A stretch of 5,030 nt of DNA from Clostridiales bacterium (GTDB taxonomy: Bacteria; Bacillota; Clostridia; Oscillospirales; Oscillospiraceae): the NCBI GenBank assembly GCA_003516765.1, contig DPCD01000090.1:1-5030 (forward strand), in the 5' to 3' direction. Of the stretch, positions 1 through 4,524 are shown piece after piece. Position numbers and translations under genes: made by a program. Under the pieces are notes generated by a model. It was not told the origin of the DNA. It worked only from the letters and a program-made list of their open reading frames with translations, and made no database searches. The stretch's first letter is position 1. Every line of letters starts with the position of its first letter.

Positions 1-992
1 GAGGAAAACGGCGCCATGAAAAGCTCCAGCTCCCGGTCGCCTGCCGTCTTCTGCGCCTCTAAATACTGCGGGCGCTTCAGCGTCAGCAGCGTGTCCAGCT
101 CCGCCTGATCGGCGAATAATTCGTCGAACGTCGTCGTAGGGTCGAGCGGGCGCGCCAGCATCTGCGTCGCGGCAGGGTTGCAGTGAATGAGATTGCCGGA
201 CGCAGAGAAGGCGACGACGCCGTCGGTCATGTGCAGAAACAGCGTGGAGAGCTTGTTTCGCTCGTTTTCCGCTTCCGAGATCGTATCCTGCAGGACCTTT
301 GCCATGTGGTTGAAGTTCCGCGTCAGAACGCCGATCTCATCCTGTCCCTCGACCTCAATGCGCTGGGAAAAGTCGCCCGCAGCGACCTGCCGCGTACCGA
401 GGGTCAGCGCGCGGATGGGCGTGATGAGAATCTGCGCAAGAAGGAACGACAAGACCACGCAGATCACAAGACCGAGTCCCAGCGCGCTCAGGATGATGGA
501 AAAGAGCTCGCCCGTGAGCGCGTCGACCGTTGCGCGGCTGTCTAAAATATAGACGATGTACGTGCTGTCTGCCGATGCAATTGGAACGGCTAAGTCCATG
601 AAGCTGCTCGTGATCGAGCTCTCCTGACCGACCTCGCCGTTCATCGCCGTCAGCAGGTTCGCTGTCATGGAGACCGAGGTCTGCTGGTTGGAGCTGGCAA
701 GGACATTTCCGGTTTCGTCCAGAATGTAGACGTTTCGCGTCGCAATATCAATGCCGAGACCTGCCTGCGCCATCAAAAGCTCTTTCATCCGCTCGGGCGC
801 ATTCTGCTCCTGCGCGGGAATTTCCTGCAGCTGACCGATGAACTCGGGCGAGAAGGTTTTTTCCATCTGCTCGTAGAACTGGGAGATATAGAAGTTGCCG
901 ACGCCGTTGATCAGAAACGCGCCGATCACACACATCAGGGCAAGAATCAGGATCACCATGATCATGACCAGCTTGGTGCGCAGAGACCGCAT
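1..992 (-). CDS. walK: WalK-like membrane sensor histidine kinase, N-terminal part (cut by window edge)
   Basis: Membrane sensor kinase that would autophosphorylate on His and pass phosphate to the response regulator encoded just upstream. The first 330 residues are present, beginning MRSLRTKLVMIMVILI; the frame stays open to base 1. Visible in order: a short basic N-terminus, membrane segment 1 (about 8-31), an extracellular domain of about 130 residues (32-162) with a PAS/CACHE-like strand pattern (NVYILDETGNVLAS, 88-100), membrane segment 2 (about 163-189), a HAMP linker (about 190-238, with TPIRAL and the DEIGVLTRNFN block), a helix, then a cytoplasmic PAS domain from about 248 (MTDGVVAFSASGNLIHCNPAA). 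HisKA and HATPase domains would lie beyond the left edge, so kinase activity is not directly shown. TM-sensor-TM-HAMP-PAS is the WalK (YycG) architecture. The ATG follows AAAGGAGGG (1000-1008) by about 7-8 nt. The gene lies 55 nt after walR with no terminator between, so it is probably cotranscribed. PhoR/ResE-type kinases share this layout; the WalK name rests mainly on the adjacent regulator. Confidence 0.88.
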   Translation of the reverse strand, partial: MRSLRTKLVMIMVILILALMCVIGAFLINGVGNFYISQFYEQMEKTFSPEFIGQLQEIPAQEQNAPERMKELLMAQAGLGIDIATRNVYILDETGNVLASSNQQTSVSMTANLLTAMNGEVGQESSITSSFMDLAVPIASADSTYIVYILDSRATVDALTGELFSIILSALGLGLVICVVLSFLLAQILITPIRALTLGTRQVAAGDFSQRIEVEGQDEIGVLTRNFNHMAKVLQDTISEAENERNKLSTLFLHMTDGVVAFSASGNLIHCNPAATQMLARPLDPTTTFDELFADQAELDTLLTLKRPQYLEAQKTAGDRELELFMAPFS

Positions 993-1047
993 CGCCTCGC
1001 CCTCCTTTCAGCCTTTCAAATTCTCTTTTTCCGATACGTTTGCGTGT

Positions 1048-1749
1048 CTATGGCGCAAAATAGTAGCCCGCGCCGCGCTTGGTGAGAATATACTGCGGCT
1101 TTCCGGGGTCGTCCTCGATCTTTTCGCGCAGGCGCCGGACCGTCACGTCCACGGTGCGCATGTCGCCGAAATAATCGTAGTTCCAGACCTTCTGCATGAG
1201 ATCCTCGCGCGTGAAGACCTTGCCCCGCTCGCGAATCAGGTGCATGAGAAGATCGTATTCCTTCTGCGTCAGGTCCACCGGCTCGCCGGATTTTGTCACC
1301 GAGAACGTCGACGGCTCGATGGTCAGCGCGCCCGCGGTCAGAAGCGTTCCGACGGAGGCTCTGGCGTTTAAATCCAGGCTTCTTCTTCGGATGTTTGCCC
1401 GCACGCGCGCCATCAGCTCGCGCATAGAGAAGGGCTTCGTCATATAATCGTCCGCGCCCGCTTCGAGCCCAAAGACCTTGTCCGTCTCCTCCTCGCGCGC
1501 GGTCAGCATGATGATGGGCACCGTGCTTCCCGCCTCGCGCAGATTCTTGCAGATGTCAAACCCGTTCATCTTGGGCAGCATCACGTCAAGTAAAATCAGG
1601 TCCGGGTCTTCGGTGCGCGCCAGCTCAAGCCCCGCTTCGCCGTCGAGCGCCTCTAACGTATCATAGCCCTCGCGCTTGAGATTGAATTTCAGAATTTCCA
1701 CAATTGCCCGCTCGTCCTCGACGATCAGGATGCACTTTTTTTCTTCCAT
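1048..1749 (-). CDS. walR: WalR (YycF)-like OmpR/PhoB-family response regulator
   Basis: Cytoplasmic DNA-binding response regulator, 233 residues, complete and of normal family length. The receiver domain (about 5-118) has acidic pocket E11-D12, phospho-acceptor D55 in LILLDVMLPKMNG, T83 in MLTA, and K105 in ADDYMTKPFSMREL. After a linker (about 122-137), a winged-helix Trans_Reg_C domain (about 138-231) contains WNYDYFGDMRTVDVTVRRLR and ends in KRGAGYYF. That C-terminal block closely resembles WalR of Bacillus as I remember it, as does the N-terminal ILKFNLKREGY, so I prefer WalR to PhoP. In Bacillota, WalR controls cell-wall hydrolase and envelope genes and is often essential (family knowledge). 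The ATG lies 7-8 nt from the AGGAGG at 1758-1763, and this Shine-Dalgarno stretch runs up to the stop codon of rsmF (1765-1767), implying cotranscription and possibly coupled translation. The gene ends with TAG. No separate promoter was recognised inside the end of rsmF. Confidence 0.95.
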   Translation of the reverse strand: MEEKKCILIVEDERAIVEILKFNLKREGYDTLEALDGEAGLELARTEDPDLILLDVMLPKMNGFDICKNLREAGSTVPIIMLTAREEETDKVFGLEAGADDYMTKPFSMRELMARVRANIRRRSLDLNARASVGTLLTAGALTIEPSTFSVTKSGEPVDLTQKEYDLLMHLIRERGKVFTREDLMQKVWNYDYFGDMRTVDVTVRRLREKIEDDPGKPQYILTKRGAGYYFAP

Positions 1750-1764
1750 GGAGCCTTCCTCCTT

Positions 1765-3102
1765 TTATACGCAGCGCCGCAGCGCCTTCGGATAGTGATT
1801 TTTGAGCGTCTGCCCGTCGCCCTTTGCCCAGCCGAGGCTTATACGCTCGACCTGCACCAGCGTCCAGCCGCGCGCGTCTCCGGCAAGCACGTCTCCGGCA
1901 AGATAGCGGCGAATCTCTTCGCTTTCCGCCGGGAATGAAACGCAGCTCGGAAGCTCTTTCAGCCACAGCGCCCAGGCGTGCGCAGGTCCAAAGCGGTTTT
2001 TGAGCACCTCTCCGAGCTCCAGCCCCGCGCGCAGCACATGAAGCCCCTTGAGGCTCGGAAGGTCCTCCGGCGCAAGATACACGTTCTGTCCGAACAGGAT
2101 GATCTTGCCCTCCGGCAGCGCGGCGCCCGTCTGCTTGCAGAACGTATCCAGCTCCTTCGGACGCTTTGCCGCAGGCTCCAGCGGAAGTTCTTCTCCCGGT
2201 GCATCGCCCGCTTTGCGCAGCACCGCGCAGTAGTGCCCCTCGCCGAGAAGCCGGTGCGGCATCAGCCGGAAGGTCTTTTCCAGATCCGGCATGGGATCGG
2301 AAATCCAGTCGGGACGACCGGGAGAAAACCACGGCGCGAAGGTCTCTTCCACGGAAAAGTCCGGGTGCGCGCGCAAAAATGCGCTGACGCTCGCCTCATT
2401 TTCCTCGGGCGCAAACGTGCAGGTCGAATAGACGAGCCTGCCGCCCGGGCGGAGCATGACGGACGCCGAATGCAGAATCTCCGCCTGCCGCCGGGCGCAC
2501 ATGAGGACCGTTTCCTCCGACCAGTCGGTCACTGCCGCCTCTTCTTTTCGGAACATGCCCTCGCCGGAGCAGGGCGCGTCGACGAGAATTTTATCGAACC
2601 AGCCCGCAAAGCGCATCTCCAGCCGCTGCGGATGCTCGTTCAGGACCAGCGCGTTTGCGATGCCCAGCCGCTCGATGTTCGAGGCGAGAATTTTTGCGCG
2701 CTTGGGGTTGATCTCATTGCAGACCAGAAGCCCGCGCCCGCGCATCTTTCCTGCCAGCTGCGTGGATTTTCCGCCGGGCGCCGCGCACAGGTCCAGAACC
2801 CGCTCCCCGGGCTGCGGGTCCAGCAGCGCCGCGGGCGCCATCGCACTTGCCTCCTGCAGATAGTAAAGCCCTGCCTCGTGATAGGCAGACTTTCCGGGTC
2901 TTGTCTCCGGGTCATAGTAAAAGCCGCACGGCTCCCACGGCACGGGGCGCAGCGAAAAGCCGGACAAATCGGGAGGCGCCTGCGTTTTCAGCGGATTCAG
3001 GCGCAGCGCAACCGCGCGGGGACGCGAGAAGCTGTCGAGAAAGGCGCCGTACTCCTCTCCCAGCAGGGTTTTCATGCGCTTTGTAAAAGCCTCCGGAAGC
3101 AT
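1765..3102 (-). CDS. rsmF: RsmF-type 16S rRNA (cytosine-C5) methyltransferase, NOL1/NOP2/Sun family
   Basis: SAM-dependent enzyme that methylates C5 of cytosines in 16S rRNA. With the ATG at 3100-3102 the protein has 445 residues and starts MLPEAFTKRMKTLLGEEY, as RsmF proteins typically do. An N-terminal RNA-binding segment (about 1-90) precedes the Rossmann methyltransferase core (about 90-297). SAM-binding motif I is DLCAAPGGKS (104-113). The two cysteines of the family are C178 in DAPCSGEGMF and the nucleophile C228 in STCTF. A C-terminal PUA-like domain follows (about 325-445, with LGWAKGDGQTLKNHYPKALR). Start choice: a GTG at 3109-3111 would add three residues, but its first base is the last G of the GGGAGG Shine-Dalgarno (3111-3116), leaving no spacing; the ATG has 8 nt. 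It is the first gene of the minus-strand unit rsmF-walR-walK and has its own promoter. The exact target cytosines (1400/1404/1407 in characterised RsmF proteins) cannot be read from sequence. Confidence 0.95.
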   Translation of the reverse strand: MLPEAFTKRMKTLLGEEYGAFLDSFSRPRAVALRLNPLKTQAPPDLSGFSLRPVPWEPCGFYYDPETRPGKSAYHEAGLYYLQEASAMAPAALLDPQPGERVLDLCAAPGGKSTQLAGKMRGRGLLVCNEINPKRAKILASNIERLGIANALVLNEHPQRLEMRFAGWFDKILVDAPCSGEGMFRKEEAAVTDWSEETVLMCARRQAEILHSASVMLRPGGRLVYSTCTFAPEENEASVSAFLRAHPDFSVEETFAPWFSPGRPDWISDPMPDLEKTFRLMPHRLLGEGHYCAVLRKAGDAPGEELPLEPAAKRPKELDTFCKQTGAALPEGKIILFGQNVYLAPEDLPSLKGLHVLRAGLELGEVLKNRFGPAHAWALWLKELPSCVSFPAESEEIRRYLAGDVLAGDARGWTLVQVERISLGWAKGDGQTLKNHYPKALRRCV

Positions 3103-3110
3103 GCGCTTCA

Positions 3111-3116
3111 CCTCCC
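3111..3116 (-). promoter_or_regulatory. Shine-Dalgarno of rsmF (decides the start codon)
   Basis: The minus strand reads GGGAGG here, 8 nt before the ATG at 3100-3102. The upstream in-frame GTG at 3109-3111 overlaps this site and so cannot use it, which makes the ATG the better start. Confidence 0.8.
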
Positions 3117-3140
3117 AAAGAAAAATGCCGATACAAGTTT

Positions 3141-3169
3141 ATTATACTGCATGACACGAAAAATGAAAA
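3141..3169 (-). promoter_or_regulatory. Sigma-A-like promoter of rsmF-walR-walK
   Basis: On the minus strand a perfect -10 TATAAT (3141-3146) lies 17 nt from a -35-like TTTTCA (3164-3169, four of six consensus bases). Transcription would start near 3134, giving a leader of about 30 nt before rsmF. It sits between the terminator of the upstream unit and the rsmF ribosome binding site, exactly where a promoter is needed. No WalR-box pair was seen beside it. Confidence 0.8.
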
Positions 3170-3191
3170 GAGCGGTTTTGCAGGCCCGCGC

Positions 3192-3226
3192 AAAAAAGCG
3201 GAGCGCTCCAACCCGGAACGCTCCGC
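3192..3226 (-). terminator. Rho-independent terminator of the NUDIX-DUF523 unit
   Basis: Inverted repeat with an 8 bp GC-rich stem (GCGGAGCG at 3198-3205 pairing with CGCTCCGC at 3219-3226), extended inward past one mismatch by 3 bp, with a small loop. On the minus strand it is followed at once by TTTTTT (3197-3192). It lies 24 nt past the DUF523 stop codon. The plus-strand side has no T run, so it works in one direction only. Confidence 0.92.
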
Positions 3227-3250
3227 ACATATTCCGATCCTGGAGACGGC

Positions 3251-3724
3251 TCAGAAGAAAGACGGCGCTTCCTCCTGCGCCTCGTCCAGCTGCTCCAGAA
3301 GCGTCTCAATTTCGCTCTCGCCGAAGACCGCAATGCCGTTTGCTTTTAAGAGCTGCGCGGTCACGCCGTCGCCCGAAACGCGCGCGCCGGTGAAGCTGCC
3401 GTCGTAAATTTCGCCCGCGCCGCAGCTGGGGCTGCGCTCTTTCAGAACCGCCTTTTTGCAGCCGAAGATGCGCGCCAGATGAAGCGCCTGCTCCGCGCCG
3501 CGCTGAAATTGCGCGCTCACATCCGCTCCCGTTTTCGTTACTACGCCGCCCTCAGTCCGTTCCGCCGGCTCGCGCGGGGTGGGCAGTCCTCCCAGCTGCT
3601 CCGGACAGACGGGCACCAGCTGGCAGCGCCCCATGAGCGCCTCCACAGAAAGAACGGGGTTGCTGCCGCCGTCGTAGCGGCACGCCGCGCCAAGCAGGCA
3701 CGCACTGATCAAAATCGGTTCCAT
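3251..3724 (-). CDS. DUF523 family protein (TudS-like desulfidase domain family)
   Basis: Small cytoplasmic protein of 157 residues, complete, made of a single DUF523 domain. Hallmarks seen: ISACLLGAACRYDGG at the N-terminus (C9, C15), PVCPEQLGGLPTPR (C40 at 38-51), VLKERSPSCG (C101 at 93-102) and IYDGSFTG (107-113). C34 and C89 are further cysteines. Known of the family: the DUF523 protein TudS removes sulfur from 2-thiouracil using a [4Fe-4S] cluster held by three cysteines. Conserved cysteines here suggest a similar cluster, probably from C9, C40 and C101 (inference); the substrate is unknown. The second domain of long TudS proteins (DUF1722) is absent, as in most short homologues. The ATG follows AAAGGA (3732-3737) by 7 nt, and this site lies inside the end of the NUDIX gene. 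Only one base separates the NUDIX stop from this start, so translation is probably coupled. A terminator follows. Confidence 0.9.
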   Translation of the reverse strand: MEPILISACLLGAACRYDGGSNPVLSVEALMGRCQLVPVCPEQLGGLPTPREPAERTEGGVVTKTGADVSAQFQRGAEQALHLARIFGCKKAVLKERSPSCGAGEIYDGSFTGARVSGDGVTAQLLKANGIAVFGESEIETLLEQLDEAQEEAPSFF

Positions 3725-3725
3725 G

Positions 3726-4187
3726 TTACATCCTTTCTCCGTTCAGAACGGCGTCGGTTAACGTATCTCCGTCATAGACAAGCTTCAAGGAAAAAAACGG
3801 CACGTGCAGGTCCAGAAGCCGCAGGAAGATTTTGTCGCCCTCCCACTGCTGCAAAGAGGCCAGCCGCTTTTTGTCGATCCACTCGAGAACACCCTCGTCG
3901 CACTCGCGCAGCTGTCCTTCAAAGCCGGTCGCGTGGAACAGGTGCATATACTCGGTCCAGTCGCCGTTGACGAATGTGACGATGCCGCAGTAGCGGTAGT
4001 CCGTCAGCCGGAGCCCGGTTTCCTCCAGCACCTCGCGGCAGACGCAGTCCTCCGGGCTCTCGCCGGGCTCGAACTTCCCGCCGATGCCGATCCACTTGTC
4101 TTTGTTTTCATCGTTCTCCTTTTTCACGCGGTGGAGCATCAGATACTGCCCGCCGCGCTCCAGATAGCAAAGCGAGGTGTTTTTCAT
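3726..4187 (-). CDS. NUDIX hydrolase, MutT/8-oxo-dGTP diphosphatase-like
   Basis: Cytoplasmic Mg2+-dependent hydrolase of nucleoside diphosphate-X compounds, 153 residues, single-domain and of typical length. The Nudix box is complete (GX5EX7REUXEEXGU): G37, E43, R51-E52, E55-E56, G58, within GGKFEPGESPEDC and REVLEETGL. The N-terminus MKNTSLCYLERGGQYLMLHR and KWIGIGGKFEPGE resemble the 8-oxo-dGTP diphosphatase-annotated group common in Clostridia, but substrate cannot be assigned from sequence. Start choice: the ATG at 4185-4187 has GGGAGG 5 nt upstream and a well-placed promoter. The same frame is open further upstream to 4553, but that extension would run through the promoter and ribosome binding site, shows no Nudix-related sequence, and overlaps the divergent gene. 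It is the first gene of a two-gene unit with the DUF523 gene, whose start is one base past this stop. Confidence 0.92.
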   Translation of the reverse strand: MKNTSLCYLERGGQYLMLHRVKKENDENKDKWIGIGGKFEPGESPEDCVCREVLEETGLRLTDYRYCGIVTFVNGDWTEYMHLFHATGFEGQLRECDEGVLEWIDKKRLASLQQWEGDKIFLRLLDLHVPFFSLKLVYDGDTLTDAVLNGERM

Positions 4188-4192
4188 GTGTG

Positions 4193-4198
4193 CCTCCC
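4193..4198 (-). promoter_or_regulatory. Shine-Dalgarno of the NUDIX gene (decides the start codon)
   Basis: The minus strand reads GGGAGG, 5 nt before the ATG at 4185-4187. It supports the 153-residue form over the longer open frame upstream. Confidence 0.8.
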
Positions 4199-4218
4199 GA
4201 TGGTTCGTTGTGCCTTCT

Positions 4219-4247
4219 ATTGTATCAGGCTGCGCGGCGAGTTGCAA
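4219..4247 (-). promoter_or_regulatory. Promoter of the NUDIX-DUF523 unit
   Basis: On the minus strand, TTGCAA (4242-4247) is separated by 17 nt from TACAAT (4219-4224). The -10 is preceded by TGA, giving an extended -10 (TGATACAAT). The predicted start near 4212 leaves about 25 nt before the NUDIX ATG. Confidence 0.75.
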
Positions 4248-4275
4248 GAGAAACCGGTCTTTGGCGGAATGCTGT

Positions 4276-4294
4276 AAAAACGCAGTCGGTTTTT
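4276..4294 (+). repeat. Short inverted repeat between the divergent promoters (possible operator)
   Basis: AAAAAC (4276-4281) and GTTTTT (4289-4294) form a perfect 6 bp inverted repeat around a 7-base centre. It lies about 30 bp upstream of the NUDIX -35 and about 40 bp upstream of the ugpC -10, where a regulator could affect either promoter. It does not match the CcpA cre consensus. The arms are A/T runs, so chance is possible. Confidence 0.25.
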
Positions 4295-4328
4295 GTAGGA
4301 AATCACGGTCCCAGTCCGCCCGCTTTTG

Positions 4329-4337
4329 TGGTACAAT
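4329..4337 (+). promoter_or_regulatory. Extended -10 promoter for ugpC
   Basis: TGGTACAAT is an extended -10 element (TGn plus TACAAT at 4332-4337). No -35 close to TTGACA is present 16-18 nt upstream (around 4308-4315), which fits an extended -10 promoter or one that needs an activator. Transcription would start near 4344. A TATATT at 4341-4346 is an alternative -10, but also lacks a -35. Confidence 0.6.
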
Positions 4338-4396
4338 ACATATATTCTGGTCAAGCTGGTTCCAAATCCACATTCTTGGCAGCTTGATAACAAAAA

Positions 4397-4403
4397 AGGA
4401 GGG
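4397..4403 (+). promoter_or_regulatory. Strong Shine-Dalgarno in the ugpC leader
   Basis: AGGAGGG preceded by a run of A is the best ribosome binding site on the plus strand. A TTG at 4412 follows 8 nt later. In the ugpC frame an ATT at 4411 is equally placed, but ATT is a very rare start codon. The ugpC ATG is over 120 nt away, so this site does not directly serve it. Confidence 0.6.
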
Positions 4404-4411
4404 TAAACCCA

Positions 4412-4456
4412 TTGTCCGGGAGACTCCCGGTGCGGCATTGTGGAGACATGCCGTAA
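4412..4456 (+). CDS. Candidate 14-codon leader peptide upstream of ugpC
   Basis: A TTG start 8 nt after AGGAGGG opens a frame reading MSGRLPVRHCGDMP, stopped by TAA at 4454-4456. It covers exactly the first two leader hairpins, so a translating ribosome would open them and the stop would place it just before the third. I do not recognise the peptide. It has no run of a single amino acid as in classical attenuators. The evidence is position and ribosome binding site only; the alternative is that the Shine-Dalgarno-like stretch is simply part of a structured RNA. Confidence 0.35.
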   Translation: MSGRLPVRHCGDMP

Positions 4457-4524
4457 TACGTTCGCCAAGCCCGGCGTTCGTGAGAATGCGTCTTGCGGAG
4501 GCAGCGCAGTCAGAGTCAGAACCT

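Larger units (their letters stand above)
4344..4524 (+). promoter_or_regulatory. Long structured 5' leader of ugpC (candidate cis-regulatory RNA)
   Basis: About 180 nt lie between the predicted transcription start and the ugpC ATG. Three consecutive hairpins can be drawn: 4416-4430 (CCGGGA/TCCCGG, loop GAC), 4433-4453 (CGGCA/TGCCG continued by TGT/ACA past a bulged T, loop GGAG), and 4458-4481 (ACG/CGT and CGCC/GGCG separated by a TT/TT internal loop). None is followed by a U run, so a simple attenuator terminator is not evident. The strong AGGAGGG at 4397-4403 is far from ugpC and serves a short upstream frame instead. The ugpC start has no Shine-Dalgarno at normal distance; GGAGG at 4497-4501 is 23 nt away. 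I do not recognise a known riboswitch class. Pairings were found by eye, with no energy calculation. Confidence 0.45.

Noticed and set aside
183..552. Two overlapping plus-strand frames of about 120 codons
   Set aside because: Both are antisense shadows of the histidine kinase, whose HAMP and PAS motifs read clearly on the minus strand.
895..1371. A 158-codon plus-strand frame across the walR-walK junction
   Set aside because: It is antisense to both genes, has no ribosome binding site of note, and its translation resembles no family.
1661..2332. A 223-codon minus-strand frame spanning the rsmF-walR junction
   Set aside because: It is in another frame of two well-supported genes, and its Arg/Ala/Gly-rich translation is typical of a GC-rich shadow.
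3121..3191. A WalR-binding box (two TGTWAH half-sites) near the rsmF promoter, which would mean autoregulation
   Set aside because: TGTCAT and TGTATC are seen, but neither the sequence nor the spacing fits the two-half-site consensus.
1978..3393. A 471-codon open frame on the plus strand
   Set aside because: It lies antisense to rsmF and runs on through the terminator into the DUF523 gene. Its Arg-rich, low-complexity translation resembles no family, and rsmF has all its catalytic motifs on the other strand.
4271..4284. A CcpA cre site upstream of ugpC, expected for a sugar-importer gene
   Set aside because: TGTAAAAACG resembles the left half, but the spacing is wrong and the right half is missing.
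4276..4294. The AAAAAC/GTTTTT repeat as an intrinsic terminator
   Set aside because: The stem is only 6 bp and almost all A/T, and no gene ends nearby on either strand.
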